Shown here piece after piece: positions 23,694 through 34,809 of a DNA stretch of 64,000 nt. How positions within the stretch are numbered: position 1 is the first letter of the stretch; every line of letters starts with the position of its first letter. The DNA is from Mycolicibacterium aurum (lineage in GTDB: Bacteria > Actinomycetota > Actinomycetes > Mycobacteriales > Mycobacteriaceae): positions 3,348,001 to 3,412,000 of the forward strand of contig NZ_LR134356.1 of the NCBI RefSeq assembly GCF_900637195.1, written 5' to 3'. The notes beneath the pieces were generated by a model that was not told the origin of the DNA, did not search any database, and saw only the letters and a list, made by a program, of their open reading frames with translations. Made by a program: the position numbers and the translations under genes.

Positions 23694-24997
23694 TGTCGCG
23701 CCTGCGCTTCCAGCATGGCCTTGATGCGCTGACGGTGGTCCAGGCTGACCGACCTCGACACGCCCTCGAGCAGCGCACGCACCTCGTCGACGTCGGCACA
23801 TGACTCCTGCCACACGTCGCGCCCGTGCAGACGTGCCCACAGCCGGCTCAGGTAGGGCCTGCAGAACGCCGCGAGTTCGTCGACGACGTGCCGCTGGTGC
23901 GGATGCACGGAGCCACCGCCGACCAGGTAGCGCCGTGCGTGCAGCACATAGGCCTCCTTACGCAGCCGCGACTGAATCTGACGTGACAGGTCGTGGCGCG
24001 GGTGCGCCGACTCGTCGAGTGGCGCGAGATCGACCGCAACCTCGATGCCGGCGAGAAGCGTCGCCTGCCTGTCCTCGCCGAGCAGACCCCACGGCGCGCA
24101 GGACCTGTCCACCTCTTCGGCACACAGCAGCGGGACCTCGGGCAGCTCCTCCCGCGCCAAGGCGCGCCGCAGCGTCGCCCGCACGCGTTCGACGACGCTG
24201 CGGTCCAGAGGGCGTTCTCCGTCTCCTCCGGTGACCATCGGGGGCCGTTGCGGCTGCGCCGAACTCAGCCCGAGGGCGACGATCGACCACGGCAGGTCAA
24301 CGCTGTGATGCGCAGCGGCGCCGAAGTTGTACGGTGTCGCGTCGGCCAGCAGCGCCGACCACACACGCTGACGGGCGACGACGGCGTTGTGGCTGTCCGC
24401 CCGTCCCAGCACGGCGGCCAGCCCGGCCAGGAATGGACCGCTGATCTCGTTGCCCGCCTCGACGTCCCGCCAGCTGCGCGCTAGCTGCTCTGACAGCGCC
24501 TCGACCACGCGACCGTCCGCGATGTAACGGTTGAGTACCTCGATCGCCGTCCGGTCACGGTCGGAATGCACTTCGCGCAGAACAGTTTTTGCTGCCGCAC
24601 GGTCATGCCGGCCCGGCGCTCCCCTGGTGACCGCGAGTTCGAAGCAGAGCGGGAAGTAGAGTTCCTGCGCGTTACCGGTGGTGATGCGCAGCCGGCGGCG
24701 TTCTCTCTTGAGCTGATCGAACCAGGCAGCGGTCGCGCGAAGGGTGTCGGCCTGTCCCGTTATCGCGGCATGCATCTCGGCGGCGACGTCGTCGGCCACG
24801 ACCGGTGTGGAATACCTGGCATTCGAGCGCAGCCGCAGCACCAGCGGATCGATGATGCGTTTCACCGTGCGGGTCAGCGGACTGCCGTCGTCGGCGCTGA
24901 GCACCTCGACCCCGTCACCTACCGCGCGCCATGCGCGATCGATCACCGCACGGCGGGGCAGCCGCACGGCCACCGACGTCACCGGGCCCGCACTCAC
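23690..24997 (-). CDS. Unknown protein of the CHAT island
   Basis: A 435-aa soluble, arginine-rich, mainly helical protein with no recognised domain. Landmarks are RLPRRAVIDRAWRAVGDGVE, PLVLRLRSNARYSTPVVADD, and a histidine-rich stretch VGGGSVHPHQRHVVDELAAF near residue 375. The GTG at 24997 is preceded at six bases by TATCCT, so this gene and the 362-aa gene probably have their own leaderless transcript, separate from the TPR-CHAT pair. No transmembrane segment and no gasdermin-like features were seen. Confidence 0.75.
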   Translation of the reverse strand: MSAGPVTSVAVRLPRRAVIDRAWRAVGDGVEVLSADDGSPLTRTVKRIIDPLVLRLRSNARYSTPVVADDVAAEMHAAITGQADTLRATAAWFDQLKRERRRLRITTGNAQELYFPLCFELAVTRGAPGRHDRAAAKTVLREVHSDRDRTAIEVLNRYIADGRVVEALSEQLARSWRDVEAGNEISGPFLAGLAAVLGRADSHNAVVARQRVWSALLADATPYNFGAAAHHSVDLPWSIVALGLSSAQPQRPPMVTGGDGERPLDRSVVERVRATLRRALAREELPEVPLLCAEEVDRSCAPWGLLGEDRQATLLAGIEVAVDLAPLDESAHPRHDLSRQIQSRLRKEAYVLHARRYLVGGGSVHPHQRHVVDELAAFCRPYLSRLWARLHGRDVWQESCADVDEVRALLEGVSRSVSLDHRQRIKAMLEAQARQ

Positions 24998-25003
24998 CGG
25001 ATC

Positions 25004-25009
25004 AGGATA
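25004..25009 (-). promoter_or_regulatory. -10 box of the 435-aa gene (leaderless)
   Basis: TATCCT on the minus strand, six bases before the GTG at 24997. Confidence 0.55.
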
Positions 25010-25052
25010 GAAGTTGGGTTCGGTAGCGGCACGGGTCCTCGACGCTGAGGGC

Positions 25053-25415
25053 ATGCCCAGCGTGTTGACCCTGATCTTCTTCGGCTTCCTGATCGCCGGG
25101 ACCGCGGTCGTGCTGCTGGTTCCGACCAGCACCGTGATCAGGTCCCGCGGGGTCGTTGTCGGGTTGCGCCTCACCGGAGGGTTCAGCGCGGACTGCCCGG
25201 AGGTCGAGCTCGACGTCATCGTCAGCAGACCCGAGGGCGGACAGTTCGCCGCCCGCGAGACCACGCTGATCCCGGCGACAGAGCTGGCGAACTTCACCCC
25301 GGGGAGCGTCGTCGACATGTTCTACCGCCCCGGGGATGAGTCGTTGATCGCCATCCGCGTACCCCGACTGCACTCGCCGGGGGCGATCACCGGGCACCGT
25401 CCACCGCGAAGGTGA
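25053..25415 (+). CDS. Small membrane-anchored protein of the CHAT island
   Basis: A 120-aa protein with one N-terminal membrane segment (LTLIFFGFLIAGTAVVLLV, residues about 5-24) and a small soluble domain rich in strands (TSTVIRSRGVVVGLRLTGGF, then IPATELANFTPGSVVDMFYR). Unknown function. It is divergent from the 435-aa gene with 55 bp between, and its last 29 bases overlap the end of the CHAT gene on the other strand, an arrangement that could allow antisense interference. Confidence 0.65.
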   Translation: MPSVLTLIFFGFLIAGTAVVLLVPTSTVIRSRGVVVGLRLTGGFSADCPEVELDVIVSRPEGGQFAARETTLIPATELANFTPGSVVDMFYRPGDESLIAIRVPRLHSPGAITGHRPPRR

Positions 25416-26598
25416 CCAGTGCCGCCCAGTACAGCGGGCTCGCAGCGAGATCACCGTCGCGCCACCGGGTCATCTGCTCGCGCTGCCATGCGTTGACCTC
25501 CCTGCCTGCGTCTTCGGCCTCGTGTGCCGTATCGACCGCGATCACCGTCTCAGCCATCGGGTCCTCGGATTCCGTTGCAGTACTGCAGAACTGACGGTAT
25601 CCCGCCGCCGTGGGCAATGACCACAGAGTGGCAGTCACCACCACAGCACCACCCAGGACCAACGCGGCCACCAGCCCAGTCGCCTCGTCGAATCGGTAGT
25701 CGCCACCAGAGGAGCAGGCCAACAGCGCAGCCCGTGGCGGAATCCGCCACTGCGCGGTCATCAGGTCGCCTGCGGTCAGTGGATGCGGCTCCGCCAGATA
25801 GACCGCCGCACGATCAGCCTGCCCCGCCTCACCGTCGGCGACGGTGGCATGCCCGACGTACAGCAGCCGGCTCGGTGACCGGCTCAGCTGATCGGCCAGC
25901 CAGCCGCGGCCGGCCTCACCGCTCCGGAAGAGTTCGACGGTCGAGGACACCTCGGGCATGACGTCGCGCCGCGTCCTCAACTCGGCGAAGTGTCGCGCCA
26001 ACGGTCCGTCGGCGTCCGGCCTCCCCAGGACCGACCCGAGCGCGGAGTCTGGGCGCTGGCCGGGTACCCGCGGATCGAGGATCAGCAGTGCTGCGCTGTC
26101 GTGGCGCTCGTCCCACCGCGCGGGTGTGCGCGGCGCATTGACGATGTTCGGCGGGACCGCGACGAGGATGTCGACGAGCTCGATCAGCCGGCGCCCGGTG
26201 CCGCCGGGCACGGCGAGCAACGACCACGGCACCTGAGCCAGCCGGGTGGTCGGCGCGACGAACAGAACCGGGTACGGCTCCCCGCCGGTTTCGGTGATCA
26301 ACTGCCAGCCCGCCGGCGGAATCAGATGCTCACCGAGGATGTCGGCCAGTTGCTGTTCGGTCGCCGGGTCCGCGAACGACCCTGTGGTGAAGGCGCGTTC
26401 GAGTGCCGCGCGAGAGTCTTCGGACGGCCCTGGATCCGGTACGGCATCGCCGAGCACTTGTCGTACGGCACCGAGCGCTGCCTCGTCGATCGCCCACGTG
26501 ACAGTCCGCTGGGGCGCGCCGACGACGCGCAGACTGGCATAGGTGGCCACCCCGACATCGGCGTATCGCAGCACCAGCGGCGTATCGGTCACGGCCAT
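25387..26598 (-). CDS. CHAT-domain (caspase-like) protease
   Basis: A 403-aa protein with a CHAT (clan CD, caspase/separase fold) domain in its C-terminal 300 residues. Family marks are VPWSLLAVP (123-131), the catalytic histidine H250 in LLYVGHATV and the catalytic cysteine C295 in ALLACSSGG, each after a hydrophobic strand, then GLVAALVLGGAVVVTATLW. Both dyad residues are intact, so it is probably an active cysteine peptidase. The ATG at 26598 lies inside the end of the TPR gene (10-base overlap), so the two are co-translated. CHAT proteases elsewhere act in defence and cell-death systems; the trigger and substrate here are unknown. Confidence 0.85.
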   Translation of the reverse strand: MAVTDTPLVLRYADVGVATYASLRVVGAPQRTVTWAIDEAALGAVRQVLGDAVPDPGPSEDSRAALERAFTTGSFADPATEQQLADILGEHLIPPAGWQLITETGGEPYPVLFVAPTTRLAQVPWSLLAVPGGTGRRLIELVDILVAVPPNIVNAPRTPARWDERHDSAALLILDPRVPGQRPDSALGSVLGRPDADGPLARHFAELRTRRDVMPEVSSTVELFRSGEAGRGWLADQLSRSPSRLLYVGHATVADGEAGQADRAAVYLAEPHPLTAGDLMTAQWRIPPRAALLACSSGGDYRFDEATGLVAALVLGGAVVVTATLWSLPTAAGYRQFCSTATESEDPMAETVIAVDTAHEAEDAGREVNAWQREQMTRWRDGDLAASPLYWAALVTFAVDGAR

Positions 26599-28229
26599 GT
26601 GCACCACTCGGCCTCTGCGGCGGTGACCAGGCGGCCGTACCGGCGATGCGCCAGATCGCGATAGCGCACCAGGATCGGATCAGCGCTCGGATCCATCCTC
26701 AGTGGCGGTAGCGCGCCGAGCCTGGTCAGCGATCCGCCGACCGTGGCTTCCGGGCCGGAAGCCACGAGTGCATACTCGTCGGCATCGTCGACGGGCACGG
26801 TAGCCGCCGCGGCGTTCTCCCACGCGGCGGTATGCGGCGACTGCGGTACGGTGAATGTGCCTCGTGCGCAGTGATATTCGATCAGTTCACTGACCAAGGC
26901 GGTGTTTCCCCATTCCCACGCCACCGCGAAGGCGCCGGCGAGTAGGCGCGCCGACACGTGCGTGGCCCAGCGCATCCGGGCGTCGGCATCTCCGATCGCG
27001 TACCGCACCGAATCCACGGCCAGTGCCGCGGGCACTTTGAGGTCGGCAGCCCGCGCGAACTTCTCCTCCGCACTCCCGGGGTCTGCCAGCGCATCCGCCC
27101 GAAGGATCGAGCCCATGTGATCGTCGAGCCTGGCGTACTGCAACCAACTGCGCCTGGGCCAACTGTCCAGCAGCTCGCGGGCGGCGTCCACGCGCTCGGT
27201 GGCGGCGGCATGATCGCCCCGCAGGATGTCCACCCAGCTGCGCTGCACCAGGATTCGGTGAATGTGCAGCGGCTTGCCCAGTTCACGCCAGTGGCGTTCG
27301 GCGTGGCCGAGCCGCTCGTCGGCGTCGTCGAGCTCGCCGACGGAGATGGAGATCAGGCCGAAGTACAGCCAGCTGCGCGACACATCGTGTGCACGGGCGT
27401 GTTCGGCGATGGCCGGATACGCCGCATGAACCAGGTCCTGAGCGCGGGCCCTGTCCCCCGCTGTCCACGCCGCGGTCGCGCGTTCCAATTGTGTTCTGGC
27501 CGTGTAGAGGTCCCAGCCACGAGCCTGCGCACGCGCGCCCGCACGCCGCAGCCACGGTTCGGCCTCCGTCAACCGCCCGGTCTCGACACAGAACCGGCCA
27601 TATCCGGTGCCTGCGAGCACTCTGAGGGTGTCGCCGGCCTCGCTGCCGTCACCCGGCCCGTCGATGTCCTCCAACACGCGCGCCCACAGGGGAATCGACT
27701 GCACGTGCAGGTCGTCGTCGCACAAAGCGACGGCGCACAGGATGCGCGCGTGGGTGATCAGGTAGGTGTGCTCACCGATGAGGTCGTCGAACGTGCCCGG
27801 CTCCTCGGCGAGGGCCTGCAGATATGTCGCGGCGGACTCGTGCTCACCGTGCGCGGCGGCCATCCCGGTCTGCAGGAACAGCGCACGCCGGGAATACCGG
27901 CAGATCATGTGGTCGATCTCCGTGGCCGACATGGTGACCTGACCGGCTGCCTGCGGGCGGTGCCCGGTGCGGACCTCGCGGTAGAGCTGTAGACACTCGC
28001 GGATGCGCGTGAGGCATTCCGTCACCCCTTCGTATGCGGTTCGCACCAGGTAGAGCTCGCCCAGTTGCGCGTAGACCTCCAGCATCAGGTCGTCGCGGTC
28101 GGCCTCCTCGATGCGCGGCATCAGGGACAGCAGCAGGTCCTTCGCGGCGCCTTCGTCGGCAGCGAAGCACAGGCGACGCGCCCGGTCGAGATCACTCTCG
28201 ATGTCGGGCGGACCGGCTGAGTGCGTCAC
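26589..28229 (-). CDS. TPR-like helical repeat protein, CHAT partner
   Basis: A 546-aa protein built of paired helices, for example YAQLGELYLVRTAYEGVTEC, LQTGMAAAHGEHESAATYLQ, TGYGRFCVETGRLTEAEPWL and LAHRRYGRLV at the end. Helix A/B pairs with G or Y and A at TPR-like spacing run across most of the length. Such scaffolds usually sense a ligand or hold a substrate. I take GTG 28229 as start because TATGAT lies exactly six bases upstream; an upstream ATG at 28289 would run through a terminator hairpin. It overlaps the CHAT gene. Confidence 0.75.
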   Translation of the reverse strand: MTHSAGPPDIESDLDRARRLCFAADEGAAKDLLLSLMPRIEEADRDDLMLEVYAQLGELYLVRTAYEGVTECLTRIRECLQLYREVRTGHRPQAAGQVTMSATEIDHMICRYSRRALFLQTGMAAAHGEHESAATYLQALAEEPGTFDDLIGEHTYLITHARILCAVALCDDDLHVQSIPLWARVLEDIDGPGDGSEAGDTLRVLAGTGYGRFCVETGRLTEAEPWLRRAGARAQARGWDLYTARTQLERATAAWTAGDRARAQDLVHAAYPAIAEHARAHDVSRSWLYFGLISISVGELDDADERLGHAERHWRELGKPLHIHRILVQRSWVDILRGDHAAATERVDAARELLDSWPRRSWLQYARLDDHMGSILRADALADPGSAEEKFARAADLKVPAALAVDSVRYAIGDADARMRWATHVSARLLAGAFAVAWEWGNTALVSELIEYHCARGTFTVPQSPHTAAWENAAAATVPVDDADEYALVASGPEATVGGSLTRLGALPPLRMDPSADPILVRYRDLAHRRYGRLVTAAEAEWCTWP

Positions 28230-28235
28230 TGCGTC

Positions 28236-28241
28236 ATCATA
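28236..28241 (-). promoter_or_regulatory. -10 box of the TPR-CHAT operon (leaderless)
   Basis: TATGAT on the minus strand followed by six bases and the GTG at 28229. This decides the start of the TPR gene. Confidence 0.65.
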
Positions 28242-28244
28242 GGA

Positions 28245-28275
28245 AGCGGCGGGCGTGTCGAACACGCCCGCCGCT
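28245..28275 (-). terminator. Hairpin terminator after the LpqH-like gene
   Basis: A perfect 14-bp stem, AGCGGCGGGCGTGT against ACACGCCCGCCGCT, with a 3-base centre, 17 bases after the LpqH-like stop codon. No U-tract, as is common for mycobacterial hairpins. It insulates the TPR-CHAT promoter just beyond it. Confidence 0.65.
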
Positions 28276-28292
28276 CCAGCGAATGACATCGC

Positions 28293-28784
28293 TCAGCTGC
28301 AGGTCACCGTCACCGTGAACGGTTTGGTGATCATGCCCGCCATCGGATTGCTCATGTCTGCGCCGACCGCTTCGCCGGCGATGGTGTAGGTGTCGCCGTC
28401 GACCGTGACCTCGGCCGAACCGGTCTTGGCGCCCATGGCGTTGGCGACCGCGAGCGCGTTGCCGTCCACCACCATGCCCAGGGACTCGACGACCGGGGTC
28501 GCCTCGTCGGTCATGACGATGCCCAGTCCCTGCTGTCCGCCGATCGCGCCGCTGGCCACATTGATCTTTCCGGCCTGCTTGACGCAGGTCACCGAGTTCA
28601 GGTCCAGCCCTGCAAGATCAGCGCCGTCGACCTTGACCTCGGTCGTCCCACCACTGGCGACCGCGGAGGTCTGTGGGCTCTCCGCCGCTGTGCTCTCGGC
28701 GGGCGCGCCCTTGTCGTCGGAGCAGCCCACCATGATGGCGGCACCCGCGGCCAGACCGATCACACTCGCGACAACTCGCTTCAT
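28293..28784 (-). CDS. LpqH-family (19 kDa antigen type) lipoprotein
   Basis: A 163-aa secreted lipoprotein with signal peptide MKRVVASVIGLAAGAAIMVG and lipobox MVGC. The S/T/A/P-rich linker (residues 22-47) is followed by the LpqH domain: VKVDGADLAGL, then VTCVKQAGKINVASG, and the C-terminal ADMSNPMAGMITKPFTVTV ending TCS, with a conserved cysteine pair. The LpqH family lies at the cell surface and signals through TLR2 in pathogens. GAAGGGAAAA before the ATG is a good ribosome site. Confidence 0.9.
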   Translation of the reverse strand: MKRVVASVIGLAAGAAIMVGCSDDKGAPAESTAAESPQTSAVASGGTTEVKVDGADLAGLDLNSVTCVKQAGKINVASGAIGGQQGLGIVMTDEATPVVESLGMVVDGNALAVANAMGAKTGSAEVTVDGDTYTIAGEAVGADMSNPMAGMITKPFTVTVTCS

Positions 28785-28904
28785 CGCTTTTCCCTTCGTT
28801 CGTGCGTCGCCTCGGTGGCGTCGTCGTGATGAAGTGAAGCCGGGCCCCACCGCTACCGATCCCAATTTTTCGGCCTGTCGGTGCCCGCAGGTACGGTTCG
28901 GCCG

Positions 28905-30113
28905 ATGAGCGCCGTGATGCGGTCCTTCACCCACGAGCAGCGGCGCGCCCGGCTGGCCCGGCGCCATCGCCTGGCTCCCGATTCCGACCGGTCCGGTTCC
29001 GTCGAGGCCGTCACCGCGCAGCTGGTGGGTCTGCATGCCACCGATCCGGCCACCCCCTACCTGTCGTTGTGGGCACGCATGCCCGGGATCACCGTCGACG
29101 ACCTCGACACGGCGCTCTACCGGAGCCACTCGCTGGTCAAACACCTCGCCATGCGCCGCACCCTGTGGGTGGTGCAAGCGCACGATCTGCCGGCGATCCA
29201 GGCGGCGGCCAGCGACCGGGTGGCCGGTAACGAGTCGCGGCGCCTGGCGTCCGACGTGGTGGGCGCGGGCGTCGCGTCCGACGGCGAGCAGTGGTTGGAA
29301 ACGGCGTGTGCAGCCGTGCTTCGCCACCTCCGCAGGGTGGGACCATCGACTGCCCGGCAACTCCGCGAGGCGCTGCCCCAGCTGACCGGCACCTATGACC
29401 CGGCGCCGGGCAAGCCCTACGGCGGCCAGGGACACCTGGCACCGCGGGTACTGACGGTGCTCTCCGCGCGAGGAGACATCGTCCGCGGCCCGAACGACGG
29501 ACGCTGGACCACGTCGCGTCCGCTCTGGGCCGCGACCGAACAGTGGCTGGCCCCAGCCGATCCCGTGAACAGCGGGCTGGCCCGGGCCGAACTGGTGCGG
29601 CGCTGGTTGCACGCCTTCGGACCCGCCACCGAGACCGATATCAAGTGGTGGTTCGGCAACACTCTCGGCTGGGCCAGTCAGGCGCTGGCCGACATCGACG
29701 CGGTCGAAGTGGACATGCACGGCACGTCCGGCTTCGTCCTTCCGGGTGACGACGCCCCCGAACCGCCCGCGGAGCCGTGGTGCGCACTGCTGCCCGGGCT
29801 CGACGTCACGACGATGGGATGGTTCGGCCGCGACTGGTATCTGGGGCCGCACCGCAGCCAGGTTTTCGACCGAAACGGTAATGCGGGCCCGACTGTGTGG
29901 GTGAACGGGCGCGTGGTGGGCGCGTGGCAGCAGGACAGTGCGGGCAGGGTGACGCTGTCACTGCTCGAAGACGTGGGACGTCGCACCGGCAAGCAACTGT
30001 CAGAACGCGCCGAGGAGCTCACTGCATGGCTCGGTGGGGTGCGGGTCAACCCCCGATTCCCGTCGCCCCTGTGCAAGGCACAGAACGCGAGCCTGCCGGC
30101 GCAGCAATCTTGA
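28905..30113 (+). CDS. Winged-helix AlkZ-like (HTH_42) protein
   Basis: A 402-aa protein of the winged-helix DNA-glycosylase family that includes AlkZ and YcaQ. Landmarks are RRHRLAPDSDRSGSVEAVTA, GLHATDPATPYLSLWARMPG, LAMRRTLWVVQ, the AELVRRWLHAFGPATETDIKWWFG block and LLPGLDVTTMGWFGRDWYLG. AlkZ proteins unhook interstrand cross-links using a Q-x-Q motif; the corresponding spot seems to read HAT here, so the chemistry may differ. ATG 28905 sits seven bases after TACGGT; ATG 28917 is an alternative. Not in the M. tuberculosis core order. Confidence 0.8.
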   Translation: MSAVMRSFTHEQRRARLARRHRLAPDSDRSGSVEAVTAQLVGLHATDPATPYLSLWARMPGITVDDLDTALYRSHSLVKHLAMRRTLWVVQAHDLPAIQAAASDRVAGNESRRLASDVVGAGVASDGEQWLETACAAVLRHLRRVGPSTARQLREALPQLTGTYDPAPGKPYGGQGHLAPRVLTVLSARGDIVRGPNDGRWTTSRPLWAATEQWLAPADPVNSGLARAELVRRWLHAFGPATETDIKWWFGNTLGWASQALADIDAVEVDMHGTSGFVLPGDDAPEPPAEPWCALLPGLDVTTMGWFGRDWYLGPHRSQVFDRNGNAGPTVWVNGRVVGAWQQDSAGRVTLSLLEDVGRRTGKQLSERAEELTAWLGGVRVNPRFPSPLCKAQNASLPAQQS

Positions 30114-30183
30114 TCACACCGCGTTTCATCCACAAAGCGAAGTGGGTACCGGACACGTTGACCACGCAACGAAAGGAGTCGTC

Positions 30184-30414
30184 ATGGGCGACAGTGGACC
30201 GGAGAATGCTGTGAAGGGCGTCGTCGAGGATGTCAAGGGCAAGGCCAAAGAGGTCGCCGGCATTGTCAGCGACAATGACACCCTGCGTGAAGAAGGCCGC
30301 GCCCAGCAGGACAAGGCCGACGCCGAGCGCGACGTAGCCAAGAAGGAAGCCGAGGCGGAAGCCTCGCGTGCGGAAGCAAAAGCCGCCGAGGCTCGTCAGA
30401 AGGCAGCCGAGTAA
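30184..30414 (+). CDS. CsbD-like/microaggregate-binding small protein
   Basis: A 76-aa highly charged helical protein. AVKGVVEDVKGKAKEVAGIV is the CsbD/UPF0337 core; the rest is a coiled coil of A, E, K and D. Mycobacterial members are called microaggregate-binding protein 1. Many relatives are stress-induced; function unproven. AAAGGAG lies seven bases before the ATG. Confidence 0.85.
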   Translation: MGDSGPENAVKGVVEDVKGKAKEVAGIVSDNDTLREEGRAQQDKADAERDVAKKEAEAEASRAEAKAAEARQKAAE

Positions 30415-30427
30415 CTCTTCGCAAGAC

Positions 30428-31000
30428 TCACGCGCCGCCAGTCTGCCCGTCACCGGGCCTGACTGGCGGCGCGTCGTCGTCTGGGAGAGACCGCTGCAGC
30501 AGCATGGTGTCGAGCCATCGACCGTGCTTGAACCCCACCTTCGTGAGCCGGCCGGCATCGACGAACCCGCGGCGCCGGTGCAACGCCAGCGACGCATCTG
30601 CGTCGGCATCGACGACCACGGCGATCACCTGCCGGATGCCGGTGCGCAGGCAGCCGTCCAATAATGCGTCGAGGAGGCTGCCGCCGACCCCCCGCCCGGC
30701 CGCATGCGGAGCGAGATAGATGGAGTCCTCGACCGTGTGCCGGTAGGCCGGCCGGGTTTTCCACGGCGCGCAGTAGGCGTAGCCCACCACGTCGTGGTCG
30801 AGAAGCGCTGTCAGAAAAGGCAACCCGCGGTCGCGGACCGAGACGAACCGGCTGTGCATCTCGCCGCGGTCGGGCGGCTCGACCTCGAACGTGGCGACAC
30901 CGGTGAGAACGTGGTGCGCATAGATTGCCGTGATGGCGTCGATATCGGCCGCGGTGGTGGGCCGGACCTCAGGTACGGCTGTTGCCTCGACATCGGCCAT
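30428..31000 (-). CDS. GNAT acetyltransferase (phosphinothricin-type)
   Basis: A 190-aa GNAT enzyme: VRPTTAADIDAITAIYAHHV, VVGYAYCAPWKTRPAYRHTV, the acetyl-CoA loop GRGVGGSLLDALLD and GFKHGRWLDTMLLQRSL. This pattern is typical of the Pat/Bar family that acetylates phosphinothricin or methionine sulfone-like amines; the true substrate is unknown. It starts 12 bases after uvrA, so it is probably co-transcribed with it. Its last codons form one arm of a terminator hairpin. Confidence 0.88.
   Translation of the reverse strand: MADVEATAVPEVRPTTAADIDAITAIYAHHVLTGVATFEVEPPDRGEMHSRFVSVRDRGLPFLTALLDHDVVGYAYCAPWKTRPAYRHTVEDSIYLAPHAAGRGVGGSLLDALLDGCLRTGIRQVIAVVVDADADASLALHRRRGFVDAGRLTKVGFKHGRWLDTMLLQRSLPDDDAPPVRPGDGQTGGA
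30431..30473. terminator. Bidirectional hairpin terminator
   Basis: CGCGCCGCCAGTC and GACTGGCGGCGCG make a perfect 13-bp stem around a 17-base loop that can itself pair. It lies between the convergent CsbD-like and GNAT genes and is encoded inside the end of the GNAT reading frame. Confidence 0.7.
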
Positions 31001-31012
31001 CCGCGTGCAGCG

Positions 31013-33916
<2,904 letters not shown>

Positions 33917-33990
33917 CGATGCCCTCTCTGATCCTTGCAATCACATGCCATTTACACATCGAATTCGCCGAGTGGGCGCAGTACAGAACC

Positions 33991-34013
33991 ATGCTAAGTC
34001 CGCCCACCGACAA
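33991..34013 (-). promoter_or_regulatory. RecA-NDp (PafBC-type) damage promoter of uvrA
   Basis: On the minus strand TTGTCGGTG, eight bases, then TAGCAT. This matches every position of the mycobacterial LexA-independent damage promoter consensus TTGTCRGTG-N8-TANNNT, which is controlled by PafBC. The expected start leaves a leader of about 68 bases before uvrA. Confidence 0.85.
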
Positions 34014-34089
34014 GTCCTCAGCCGAGCGGGTCCCACGGTGGGTGATGGCCTCGACGACGCCTCCAAACAGGGAAGTAACGTGAGTCACC

Positions 34090-34767
34090 ATGACGGACGT
34101 CAGCGACAACTACACCGGCCACGTCGAGCCGCACACTGCTGCGCGGCGGGCCTTGCCCGGTGCATCGATCACCAAAGTGTCGGTGGGCCCCATGGACAAC
34201 AACGCCTACCTCGTGACCTGTTCCCACACCGGTGAGACGTTACTCATCGACGCCGCCAACGAACCGGAGATCCTGCTTGAGCTGATCGAACGGTACGCCC
34301 CGACGCTGTCGCTGATCGTGACCACCCACCAGCATCAGGACCACTGGATGGCGCTGCAGGAGGTCGTGGACTCCACCGGCGTGCCGACGGCCGCGCACAG
34401 CCTCGACGCCGGTCCGCTGCCGGTGACACCCGACCGACTGCTGGCCGGCGGCGACACCCTCACCGTCGGTGAGCTGACCTTCGACGTCATCCACCTGCGC
34501 GGGCACACCCCCGGCTCGGTGGCGCTGGCGCTGAGCGGTGCGGCCACCGACGACCGGGTGCACCTGTTCACGGGTGACTGCCTGTTCCCCGGCGGAGTCG
34601 GCAAAACCTGGAAGGACGGCGACTTCGAACAGCTGCTCGGCGACGTCAGCAGCCGGGTGTTCGACGTCTTCTCCGACCAGACCGTCGTGTATCCGGGGCA
34701 CGGCGACGATACGACGCTCGGGACCGAACGCCCGCACCTGGGCGAATGGCGCGAACGGGGTTGGTGA
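34090..34767 (+). CDS. Metallo-beta-lactamase-fold hydrolase (Rv1637c-like)
   Basis: A 225-aa MBL-fold protein. The metal site THQHQDHW is the H-x-H-x-DH motif; further ligands are in LRGHTPGSVAL, FTGDCLFPGG and VYPGHGDDTTLG, the glyoxalase II-like layout. VSVGPMDNNAYLV opens the fold. Substrate unknown. It is divergent from uvrA, as Rv1637c is in M. tuberculosis. Confidence 0.9.
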   Translation: MTDVSDNYTGHVEPHTAARRALPGASITKVSVGPMDNNAYLVTCSHTGETLLIDAANEPEILLELIERYAPTLSLIVTTHQHQDHWMALQEVVDSTGVPTAAHSLDAGPLPVTPDRLLAGGDTLTVGELTFDVIHLRGHTPGSVALALSGAATDDRVHLFTGDCLFPGGVGKTWKDGDFEQLLGDVSSRVFDVFSDQTVVYPGHGDDTTLGTERPHLGEWRERGW

Positions 34768-34809
34768 ACAGCGGTGTGAGAAAACCGCTGAGGAAATCAG
34801 GAAGGGATC

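Noticed and set aside
22605..24997. The two unknown proteins as bacterial gasdermins cleaved by the CHAT protease
   Set aside because: Neither has the expected short length, N-terminal lipidation pattern or amphipathic strands that I could recognise.
33960..33967. CGAATTCG near uvrA as a LexA box
   Set aside because: The mycobacterial SOS box needs CGAAC, four bases, GTTCG; this is a shorter palindrome without that spacing.
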